The notes under the pieces are model-generated. The model was not told where the DNA came from. It was given only the letters and a program-made list of their open reading frames with translations, and did no database searches. Of a DNA stretch of 22,825 nucleotides, positions 15,651 to 22,825 are shown piece after piece; position 1 is the stretch's first letter; every line of letters starts with the position of its first letter. Source of the stretch: JAWKTM01 sp041399085 (GTDB taxonomy: Bacteria > Planctomycetota > Planctomycetia > Pirellulales > Pirellulaceae). The stretch covers positions 1-22,825 of the forward strand of contig JAWKTM010000095.1 in assembly GCA_041399085.1 (NCBI GenBank), written 5' to 3'. Both the position numbers and the translations under genes were made by a program.

Positions 15651-16111
15651 TGGACATCTCCACATGGTGGGGACAGTGCGGGAAGCGCGCGAGCGAGAAA
15701 TCAGCGTCTGCGGGAAATTGCCGCTGAAGCGAATTGATTCGCTGGAAGATTTCATCGAGCCGACAAAAGCCGCAAGTCGAGAACTTTCGGAATTCGCGGT
15801 AAAACCGGAACATCCGGAAACTCGGCGCAGATTCACCGGTCGACGAGTTTCGACGTTGGCAACAGCGTGGTACGACGTCCGGCGTCCGAATTCATGATTC
15901 CGCCGCGGCGGGTCGGGATTGGCGGCAAATGTGCGATAGGTAATCTACGCGGTCTTACCGGTTTCCAGCGTTGAATGCCTGACGCGTGAGCCACAGGAGC
16001 CGTCGGCAAAAGTTGCTGGAAGCAGCAGACCGCGAGCTCTCTGGATTCGCGATACCGGACGGCTCGCGCCGTATCGCTAATACGAAGTTCACTCCAACCG
16101 ATCGCTTCAAT
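15651..16111. other. Intergenic region between divergent genes
   Basis: About 460 bp between the starts of the minus-strand Cys-rich gene and the plus-strand CPBP protease gene, so promoters for both should lie here. Open frames crossing it on either strand have no recognisable content. A weak inverted pair GCGATAC/GTATCGC (about 16048-16076) lies before the protease gene. Confidence 0.5.
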
Positions 16112-16888
16112 ATGACAATCGAGAACGTTCCCGCTTCCACTCCGACAGACGATTTTGCAGTACCGGCTCCGGGGCGAACCGCCCGATGGGAACGATGGAC
16201 GCTGGGGTTCGCGCTCGTATTTCCCACGTTCGTCACTTGGCTGTATTTCATCGCCCTGGCGGAAAGCCCGGCCGCCATCCAGCAAACCGCCTACTCGCTC
16301 GGAAAACTCGCTCAATTCGTTTTGCCGGTCGTTTGGGTGCTGGTCGTTTTGCACCGCCGTCCCAAGCTCAGTGCCTCGCCAACTCGGGGACTCTTCGCTG
16401 GCTTGCTGTTCGGAGCCTTGATCGCCGGCGCGATGCTGGGGCTCTATCACATGTGGCTAAAGCCGATCGGATTCTTCGACGCGCCGGGCGAGGGCGTGCG
16501 AGCCAAACTGAGCGGCATCGGTGTTTCGTCCGTTCTGGTTTACGCCGTCATCGGCGTCTTCTACTCGCTCGCGCATTCGCTGCTGGAAGAATATTACTGG
16601 CGTTGGTTCGTGTTCCGTCGGCTGACTTGCCACACTTCTCTGGCGATGGCGATTGGCGTCTCCTCTCTGGGCTTCATGGCTCACCACGTTCTTGTGCTGG
16701 CGACTTATTTCGGGTTTTGGTCGTTCGCCACGTGGTTCTTCTCGCTGTCGATCGCCGTGGGCGGCGCGGTGTGGGCTTGGCTGTATTACCGCAGCCGCTC
16801 GCTGCTGGGGCCGTGGCTCAGCCATCTGTTGGTCGACGCCGCGATTTTTCTGATTGGATACGATTTGTCGCGAGAAATCTTCAAGTAG
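16112..16888 (+). CDS. CPBP-family intramembrane glutamic protease
   Basis: An integral membrane protein of 258 residues in the CPBP/Abi (Rce1-like) protease family. About seven hydrophobic helices are visible. The conserved motifs are in order: EEYYWRW (E159, E160, R164), a second-motif histidine (GFMAHHVLV, H191/H192) and HLLVD (H238, D242). The ATG at 16112 is chosen because the sequence before it has no recognisable content. A GTG at 15986 would add 42 residues, and neither start has a strong Shine-Dalgarno. Bacterial members are linked to prenyl-protein-like processing, bacteriocin self-immunity or envelope maintenance, but the substrate cannot be read from the sequence. Neighbours give no functional hint. 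Confidence 0.9.
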   Translation: MTIENVPASTPTDDFAVPAPGRTARWERWTLGFALVFPTFVTWLYFIALAESPAAIQQTAYSLGKLAQFVLPVVWVLVVLHRRPKLSASPTRGLFAGLLFGALIAGAMLGLYHMWLKPIGFFDAPGEGVRAKLSGIGVSSVLVYAVIGVFYSLAHSLLEEYYWRWFVFRRLTCHTSLAMAIGVSSLGFMAHHVLVLATYFGFWSFATWFFSLSIAVGGAVWAWLYYRSRSLLGPWLSHLLVDAAIFLIGYDLSREIFK

Positions 16889-17148
16889 CCGCGCTCGTGA
16901 TGCTCGACCGGTCATAACCCGCCAACGTGATAGCAATACGGCTGGCATCACCCGCCAAGTTTCGCTGCGCGGCGCGACCCGATGGGCCCTGCCAACGTTC
17001 GCCGCCGTTTCCAGTTTTGCCATTGGGGCATCTCCGGTCACTTGGCCGATATCTGCCGTAGCAACGCATCGCGGTCGCCCATCGAAATGGTTTCACGGAT
17101 TGGAGCCAATCGTGCGGCTGCCTCGCCCGGCAGGAAGGAGCCGACGAA

Positions 17149-17400
17149 GTGACTCAAGACATTAACGTGCTGGCATTGGTGAAAGGCGAGGAACGCTACA
17201 TCTTTCTGTTCGACGACAATCATCGAGCTGAAACGTTGCGTACCTTCGGCCGCTACGCGTCGAACCCCGACCTCAGCTTCACCTGGTACGACGCGGCGGT
17301 GCTCAGCCAGAAGCTGCGTCAGACATCGGCCCCCGCCCCTGTTCCGGCTCCGCATCTTTCCCGTCGATTCGAGCTGCCTTTGCCAAGCGACGATTCGTAG
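17149..17400 (+). CDS. Small protein of unknown function upstream of the recombinase gene
   Basis: 83 residues from a GTG start with a very strong Shine-Dalgarno (AGGAAGGAG, 8 bp before). It begins MTQDINVLALVKGEERYIFLFDD, suggesting a small alpha/beta fold. It continues with ETLRTFGRYASNPDLSFTWYDAAVLSQKLRQ and ends in a Pro/Ala-rich linker and short basic/acidic tail. No membrane segment or known motif is seen. It lies 84 bp ahead of the recombinase gene in the same direction, so the two may be co-transcribed. The ribosome site and protein-like composition make it a credible gene; I do not recognise a characterised family. Confidence 0.75.
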   Translation: MTQDINVLALVKGEERYIFLFDDNHRAETLRTFGRYASNPDLSFTWYDAAVLSQKLRQTSAPAPVPAPHLSRRFELPLPSDDS

Positions 17401-17484
17401 ACTCGCCGCAGCGACTCGCCTCGCCCGCCCGATCCCGCCTGTAGGCACACTTCGCGTTCCCGCCGTGAAACCTCGGTCCCGCCG

Positions 17485-18384
17485 ATGCTTGAAGCCGTCG
17501 AACGATTTTTGCGATATTTGAAGGTCGAACGCAACGCCGCCGACCTGACTATCAAATCGTATCGCGAGGATCTCACTTCGCTGTGCGAGTATCTCACCGA
17601 CAGCTTCCAACGCACGCCGCGTCCGAATGAGCTGACGCCGCTGGACCTCCGCGGGTACACAGCCGCGCTGCACGAGGCGGGCTACGCGAAGACTTCCATC
17701 GCCCGGCGGTTGGCGTCGCTGCGCAGCTTCTTTCGATTCGCTCAGCGCGAAGGACTTGTCGAAACGAATCCGGCCAAGCCGCTACGAAACCCTCGGCCCG
17801 ATCGCAATCTGCCCCATTTCCTTTCGACGGACGATATCGGCCGTTTGTTGGAGGCGCCGCCAAGCGACGATCCCGCGGGCCTGCGCGACCGAGCGATTCT
17901 CGAAACGATGTATTCGGCGGGCTTGCGTGTCAGCGAAGTCGTTGGAATCAACGACGGCGACCTGGACTTTGAAAACGGTTTAGTTCGCATTCGAGGAAAG
18001 GGACGCCGCGAGCGTCTCTCGCCGCTGGGTTCGTATTCCGAACGAGCGCTCCGCCGCTGGCTGCGAGAGCGAAAGCTGTCGCCCAAGGAGCCGCAAGACT
18101 ATGCCGCTCCCGTGTTCGTCAACAAGTTCGGCCGCCGTCTAACAACACGCAGCGTCGCTCGCATGTTGGAAAAGCATCTCAAGCTGGCCGGTCTCGATTT
18201 GCGAACGACGCCACATACTTTGCGCCATAGTTTCGCCACGCATCTCCTAGATCGCGGCGCCGACATCCGCAGCGTGCAAGAATTGTTGGGGCATAAGAGC
18301 TTGGTGACGACACAGATCTATACGCACATTAGCACAGCCGGACTACGCGAAGCGTATGAGAAAGCTCATCCTCGCGCTAGCTAA
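17485..18384 (+). CDS. XerC/XerD-type tyrosine recombinase
   Basis: A 299-residue site-specific recombinase of normal Xer length. The N-terminal SAM-like DNA-binding domain (about 1-95: VERFLRYLKVERNAADLTIKSY, SIARRLASLRSFFRF) is followed by the catalytic domain. All catalytic residues are in place: R148 (AGLRVSE), K172 (RGKGRRER), H244 and R247 (PHTLRHSFATHLL), H270 (LLGHKS) and nucleophile Y279 (TTQIYTH). Xer proteins resolve chromosome dimers at dif with FtsK, and similar enzymes also move integrative elements. The Xer-like length and the absence of other mobile genes favour the housekeeping role. XerC versus XerD cannot be decided by eye. It converges with the ATP-grasp/Alpha-E gene across a 111-bp gap. 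Confidence 0.93.
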   Translation: MLEAVERFLRYLKVERNAADLTIKSYREDLTSLCEYLTDSFQRTPRPNELTPLDLRGYTAALHEAGYAKTSIARRLASLRSFFRFAQREGLVETNPAKPLRNPRPDRNLPHFLSTDDIGRLLEAPPSDDPAGLRDRAILETMYSAGLRVSEVVGINDGDLDFENGLVRIRGKGRRERLSPLGSYSERALRRWLRERKLSPKEPQDYAAPVFVNKFGRRLTTRSVARMLEKHLKLAGLDLRTTPHTLRHSFATHLLDRGADIRSVQELLGHKSLVTTQIYTHISTAGLREAYEKAHPRAS

Positions 18385-18495
18385 CCGAATTGGTCAACGT
18401 CGCCGAAAGACATCGTCACGCTCGCGAACGATTGCCTTTGGCGCTAGGCATGCGTTCACCCACATCGCCACTGGGCCAAACTTAGACGGTGGCTC

Positions 18496-21054
18496 TCACG
18501 TGCATTCAGGCCGGATCTCGGCCAACTGCCGCCCCGGCCCCACGTGGATCAGATACTTATGGGAGATGACTTCCGACAACTTCGGCAGTTGTGTGTCGAG
18601 TTCTTCCAAGAGTTGTTCCAGCGGTTGTTGTTCGCCCAATACATGCTGCTCCGCCAGTAACTGAATGTCCAACATCCGTAACATGTGTAGCGAAGTCATC
18701 GCCAATCGCTGTTCTGGTGCGTAGAGCGGCTGTGTCTGCTCGCGCGGAAGCCGCTGAACATGCTCGGCGATTTGCACTAATTGATAGACCACACTGCGAG
18801 GATTCGTCTCGTCGGTCAACAGCAGGTCCAACGTGGCCGCCAATTGAAGATTGGCCAAATATCGCGAACGATAAGTCATCAAGCATTCCGCGATTTGCAG
18901 CACCGATTCTAATACCGGCCCCTGCACATTGTTGGAATGAGCCAGCGTGTGGCGGACGAGAGCAATAATCTGCAAGGCCCTTTCCAAACGTCTTCCCAGA
19001 TCGAGAAATCGCCAGCCCAATGTGCGAGTCATACTTTCCATCACCGTGCCACTGAAAGCAGCCAAGTCGATGATGAGTTCGTTAATTGCCGGTAGCACAT
19101 CGCCAAGCTCCGCCGCGCCATGCAATGGAGGACGAAACAGCTCGTCCATTCGATGAAGAATCCGCCAGCTATCCACCGACATCCGGTCTCGCACAATCGA
19201 AGCCGTGCGAAACATTCCACTGACGACGGTCCGTAAGCTGCCGGATTGGCTTTCGTCGAACACCGCGGACGGCAGCGCCTGTTCGATGCGCGGCAGTTGA
19301 TCTCGCATTCCCTCGACAACGAATCCCGGCTCAATCTGCCCCTGCTGGGCTAAAACGCGCAGCAGCGTCGGCAATTCCACAATACTGGTCGCCTCGGATT
19401 CGCTCGACAATCTTAGGGCCACCGTTCGCAACAACCGCGCGGCGGCGTCCGCGCGCTCCATGTGTCGCCCGAGCCAATAGAGGTTGTCGGCCACGCGACT
19501 CGGCAATTCCACTCCGCCCCGACGCAGTTCGACGGCCTGACCCGGTTGCTGCAACAAGCTGATTGGCTGAACCGGACGATCCGCCAAAATCCATGCGTCC
19601 TTGCTTCGTTCGCCAGCCAGAATCGACATTTCCAGTGGATCAAGCGATTCGCTTACCCGAACCAGTCCGCCTTGCATCACATTATAAGACCCCTGCGAAC
19701 TCACCAAAAAAGCTCGCATGGCGATGTAGGACGGGTGCAATTGTTCGTCCTTCCAAATCGGCGCCGTTGATCTCACAACCTGCTCTTGAGCCACATAGGC
19801 GCTGGGATTCGCGCGAATGGCTTCGGCCAGCTTGTCCAAAGACATGGCGGCTAAGCCGCGGCCAAAATGAAATTCCCGGCCGCGATGTCGAAAAGCCCGC
19901 TTGATGGTCAGCCGACGAAGATTCGCCAACACATACTTCAAAGAGTCAGGATTGCCACACCACCACGTGGCGACTCCCGGCATCTTGAGCTCTTCCCCCA
20001 AAAGCTTGCGGCACAGACTGGGCATGAAGGCAAAAAAGACGGGTGATTCGACAAGTCCGCTGCCCAGTGAATTGGCAACCACGGCGTTGTCGCTCCGCAC
20101 GGATTGCAACAAACCGGCTACTCCGGCGCCGCTCGAACTATTCAACTCCAACGGATCACAAGCATCGCTATTGGGTCGTCGCAGGATTACGTCCACGGGC
20201 AACAGGCCGCCGAGGGTTTTCAGCATCACGCGACTGCCGCGCACGGCTAGGTCATCCGCTTCGACCAATGCATAACCGAGATAGCGAGCCAAATAGGCGT
20301 CTTCAAAATAGTTGGCACTTTGCGGTCCTTGACTTAACAAGGTCACACGTGGATTCTCGCGATTGGTACGGGCCGCGAGAAACAGCGTCTCTCGCACGGC
20401 GGCAAAATAAGATGCCAGCCTTTCCACATGACAACTATGAAACACCGACGGTAACATCCGTGAGACGACGATGCGATTTTCCAACGCATATCCAGCACCG
20501 GACGGAGCTTCCGTGCGATCGGCTAGCACCCACCAATCACCGTTGGGAGCTCGGGCGATATCAGCCGCGTAAAACGTGAGGAATGATTCATTGCGAGGGT
20601 GCTGACCATGATAGGCCCGCAAAAACCCAGGATGCGAGAACACTAATTCGGGAGGCAGCGTCTTCTCTTGTAACAGACGTTGAGGACCATACAGATCGGC
20701 CAATGTGAGATTTAACAGCAATGCTCGCTGACGAAGGGCATCGCTGACCTGTTGCCATTGCGATCCAGGTATCAAGACCGGTAAGGGATCCAGTTCCCAC
20801 GGGCGTGGCCGATCGGCGGGATCACCGTAAGCGCTGAATGCCAATCCATTTTCATGGACCAAACGTTGAGCTTGTCCCCAACGACGATGAAACTCACGGA
20901 CGCCCATCGTCCGAAGCGCCGTGATGAATGTATCACAATGCGGCCGGGACCTCCCCCCTGTCGCCTGCAACTCGTCGTACACCCCTGACGGCGGCGCATA
21001 GGCCGAGAACATGTCCGCGGCGGACGCCGGGAGAGCCGAAGAGTTGGGATTCAT
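18496..21054 (-). CDS. Circularly permuted ATP-grasp / Alpha-E fusion protein
   Basis: An 852-residue fusion of two proteins often encoded by separate neighbouring genes. Residues about 25-505 are a circularly permuted ATP-grasp (CP_ATPgrasp_2/DUF407 type) with DNEHPRV-like NPRVTLLSQGPQSANYFEDAYLARYLGY, VEADDLAVR, TLGGLLPVDVILRR, DPLELNSSSGAGVAGLL and VVANSLGSGLVE. Residues about 515-845 are an Alpha-E domain, starting LPSRVADNLYWLGRHMERADAAARLL and almost entirely helical. ATP-grasp enzymes of this group are predicted amide/peptide ligases; Alpha-E has no demonstrated activity. The ATG at 21054 overlaps the upstream DUF2126 stop by 4 bp (ATGA), so the proteins are probably made together. It is the last gene of the operon. 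Confidence 0.93.
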   Translation of the reverse strand: MNPNSSALPASAADMFSAYAPPSGVYDELQATGGRSRPHCDTFITALRTMGVREFHRRWGQAQRLVHENGLAFSAYGDPADRPRPWELDPLPVLIPGSQWQQVSDALRQRALLLNLTLADLYGPQRLLQEKTLPPELVFSHPGFLRAYHGQHPRNESFLTFYAADIARAPNGDWWVLADRTEAPSGAGYALENRIVVSRMLPSVFHSCHVERLASYFAAVRETLFLAARTNRENPRVTLLSQGPQSANYFEDAYLARYLGYALVEADDLAVRGSRVMLKTLGGLLPVDVILRRPNSDACDPLELNSSSGAGVAGLLQSVRSDNAVVANSLGSGLVESPVFFAFMPSLCRKLLGEELKMPGVATWWCGNPDSLKYVLANLRRLTIKRAFRHRGREFHFGRGLAAMSLDKLAEAIRANPSAYVAQEQVVRSTAPIWKDEQLHPSYIAMRAFLVSSQGSYNVMQGGLVRVSESLDPLEMSILAGERSKDAWILADRPVQPISLLQQPGQAVELRRGGVELPSRVADNLYWLGRHMERADAAARLLRTVALRLSSESEATSIVELPTLLRVLAQQGQIEPGFVVEGMRDQLPRIEQALPSAVFDESQSGSLRTVVSGMFRTASIVRDRMSVDSWRILHRMDELFRPPLHGAAELGDVLPAINELIIDLAAFSGTVMESMTRTLGWRFLDLGRRLERALQIIALVRHTLAHSNNVQGPVLESVLQIAECLMTYRSRYLANLQLAATLDLLLTDETNPRSVVYQLVQIAEHVQRLPREQTQPLYAPEQRLAMTSLHMLRMLDIQLLAEQHVLGEQQPLEQLLEELDTQLPKLSEVISHKYLIHVGPGRQLAEIRPECT

Positions 21055-22825
21055 TGCGAGTTCTGTTGCCTCAGGCGTCGCAGATCTAATGTGAATGGAA
21101 ACCGAGGATTCTCCTCGCGCGGCGGAACACGAACGGGCCCGCCCGTATGCCCCATTCTAAAGAAGCGACTAGCCCGCCGACTTTCCGCTTCGTAAGCGTT
21201 TACCGGAAACGATTCCGGATTCAAGCCTCCAGGGTGACCAGTATAGTATCGACAGCCGCCGATGGAGCGCCCCATCCAAGTGTCAACGATATCGAATACC
21301 AGCGGCTCGTCCACGGGGATCGTGGGGTGAAGACAACTCGGCGGTTGCCACGCGCGATATCGCACGCCGGCGACAAATTCGCCCTCCGTACCCGTGGGAT
21401 GAAGCGGCACGACACGCCCATTGCACAATACTGTATGGCGGGTATCAACCAGTCCGGCGACTTTCACCTGCATCCGCTCCACGGACGAATCCACGTAGCG
21501 AGCAGTGTAGCTACCCGCCGACTCCTCTCCCAGAACATACCAGGGCTCAATCGCTCTCCGCAGTTCGAGATGCACGTCGCGTTGGACAATCTCGCCAATT
21601 TTGGGAAACCGAAACTCGAAATGAGGGGCGAACCATTCCAACTGGATCGGCATGCCGGATGTGGTAGTTTCTTCGATTACATCCCCGAAATCCCGCCAGA
21701 GAAAATGCGGCAGTAGACATCGATCATGGATCGCGGTGCCCCAATCTACCAGTCGCTCTCGATAGGGCTGCTCCCAGAATCTGGCTACCAATGCTCGCAG
21801 TAGCAATTGTTGCGTGAGACTCATCTTGGCGTGCGGCGGCATCTCAAACGCTCGGAACTCAACTAGCCCCAACCGCCCCGTTGCACTGTCCGGCGAAAAG
21901 AGCTTGTCAATGCAAAATTCAGCGCGATGCGTGTTCCCTGTAATATCTACTAACAGATGACGAAACACTCGATCGACTAACCAAGGCGGACATTCTTGGC
22001 CATCGGGAATCTGCTCGAACGCTATTTGCAGTTCGTACACCGCATCGCGGCGGCCTTCATCCACACGAGGCGCCTGACTTGTCGGACCAATGAAGCTGCC
22101 GGAAAACAAATAAGACAACGATGGATGGTTATGCCAGTAGCCGACTAAGCTGCGCAACAAGTCGGGGCGTCGCAGGAAAGGACTGTCGATGGGACGCGGG
22201 CCGCCAAGCACGACATGGTTGCCTCCGCCCGTGCCCGTATGGGTACCATCGCGGTCAAATCGTTCGGTTCCCAACCGCGATCGGTAGGCGTCCTCGTAGA
22301 CGCTGCTTGTGATGTTTACTAATTCGTCCCAACTGTGCGCCGGATGCACATTAACTTCGATAACACCCGGATCGGGAGCCACGCGCAAGTGATTCAAGCG
22401 GTAATCGTTAGGAGGCAGATAGCCTTCGAGGCGGACGGGCATTTCCAAGTACTCTGCCGTGTCCTCAATGGCAGCGACCAGTGCGAGATACGGTTCCAGC
22501 CGATCGACCGGCGGCATGAATACATATAAGTGCCCTTCCCGCGGCTCGACACACAAGGCCGTTCGGATCAGATCGTCATAGGGCAGTTGCCCCGTGTCGG
22601 CGTTGCCCAAAGTCTGTGCCGACCATGTTGATCGTTGGTCTTCGTCTTCGGAAGCGTGCTGCGAAGCGCTAGGCCGGACTTTGGTTACCGATCGGTGACC
22701 ATTGGCATGCGATGGAAAGCCGCTGATGTCCTCGCCCGCATAAGCCGAGAGCGGATCCGAGCGAGTGTCTGAATCGGAAATCGTACTTGCGTTGGACAAC
22801 GCAAATAGGGCGCTCGCATTCGCCT
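21051..22825 (-). CDS. Large transglutaminase-like protein, DUF2126 C-terminal half (5' partial)
   Basis: The reading frame is open to the window edge. It is the C-terminal part of the roughly 1100-residue DUF2126 proteins, whose N-terminal half is a papain-like transglutaminase domain, here outside the window. After a poorly conserved Ser/Asp-rich linker the DUF2126 region starts at LPYDDLIRTALCVEPREGHLYVFMPP. It keeps VIEVNVHPAHSWDELV, the DGTHTGTGGGNHVVLGG motif, DSPFLRRPDLLRSLVGYWHNHPSLSYLFSG, FIGPTSQAPRVDE, TGNTHRAEFCIDKLFSP, RAFEMPPHAKMSL, APHFEFRFP and ARYVDSSVERMQVKV, ending with GHPGGLNPESFPVNAYEAE. The stop overlaps the start of the ATP-grasp/Alpha-E gene (ATGA). Predicted role: cross-linking, trimming or modifying peptides together with the ATP-grasp ligase. 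This is known from genomic context only. Confidence 0.93.
   Translation of the reverse strand, partial: ANASALFALSNASTISDSDTRSDPLSAYAGEDISGFPSHANGHRSVTKVRPSASQHASEDEDQRSTWSAQTLGNADTGQLPYDDLIRTALCVEPREGHLYVFMPPVDRLEPYLALVAAIEDTAEYLEMPVRLEGYLPPNDYRLNHLRVAPDPGVIEVNVHPAHSWDELVNITSSVYEDAYRSRLGTERFDRDGTHTGTGGGNHVVLGGPRPIDSPFLRRPDLLRSLVGYWHNHPSLSYLFSGSFIGPTSQAPRVDEGRRDAVYELQIAFEQIPDGQECPPWLVDRVFRHLLVDITGNTHRAEFCIDKLFSPDSATGRLGLVEFRAFEMPPHAKMSLTQQLLLRALVARFWEQPYRERLVDWGTAIHDRCLLPHFLWRDFGDVIEETTTSGMPIQLEWFAPHFEFRFPKIGEIVQRDVHLELRRAIEPWYVLGEESAGSYTARYVDSSVERMQVKVAGLVDTRHTVLCNGRVVPLHPTGTEGEFVAGVRYRAWQPPSCLHPTIPVDEPLVFDIVDTWMGRSIGGCRYYTGHPGGLNPESFPVNAYEAESRRASRFFRMGHTGGPVRVPPREENPRFPFTLDLRRLRQQNSQ

Noticed and set aside
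16457..17041. A 194-codon minus-strand frame opposite the CPBP gene
   Set aside because: Antisense to a gene with clear transmembrane helices and catalytic motifs.
17485..18384. The recombinase as evidence of an integrated mobile element
   Set aside because: No attachment-site repeats, transposase, phage or plasmid genes are nearby, and length and motifs fit a housekeeping Xer protein.

Overview
The window reads as chromosomal DNA of a planctomycete, probably of the Pirellula/Blastopirellula kind. This is inferred from its moderately high GC content, the BlaI/BlaR1-like plus ECF-sigma neighbourhood, a secretin/STN-like secreted protein, a DUF4139 protein with a glycine-rich insert, and many short intergenic repeat families. 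No rRNA, tRNA, CRISPR array or insertion sequence was seen. Coordinates given for frameshifted genes are reconstructed by eye from conserved protein segments.

Left part (1-8.2 kb, all genes on the minus strand): a repeat-rich intergenic stretch (1-394), biotin synthase bioB, then a two-gene unit in which a DsrE/DrsE_2-like sulfur-relay-type protein is followed by a large PAS-GGDEF-EAL cyclic-di-GMP protein. Stop and start overlap as TGATG. A 0.5-kb intergenic region with a striking 8 x 7-bp tandem array separates these from a large secreted DUF4139 protein.

Middle part (8.36-15.65 kb): an STN-like secreted protein (plus strand), a 21-bp-period degenerate repeat region, then minus-strand genes for a DUF892 (YciE/YciF-like) protein, a BlaR1-like M56 metallopeptidase with an unusual HEAT/coiled-coil tail, its BlaI repressor with two operators just upstream, an ECF sigma factor, a small unknown protein and a secreted Cys-Gly-Cys repeat protein. 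Five of these genes can only be read full length by switching frame, the sigma factor about ten times in 0.6 kb. The coding segments between the shifts keep their conserved residues, while long genes on both flanks are intact. This is either a locally error-rich assembly or a decaying region; the pattern favours error.

Right part (16.1-22.8 kb): a CPBP-family membrane protease, a small conserved-looking protein and a XerC/XerD-type tyrosine recombinase on the plus strand. Convergent to them is a minus-strand operon of a DUF2126 (large transglutaminase C-terminal half, running off the window) and a fused circularly permuted ATP-grasp/Alpha-E protein, joined by an ATGA overlap. This last pair belongs to a widespread but experimentally uncharacterised predicted peptide-ligation/modification system and is the most interesting functional unit here, together with the DsrE-c-di-GMP pair and the BlaI-controlled locus.
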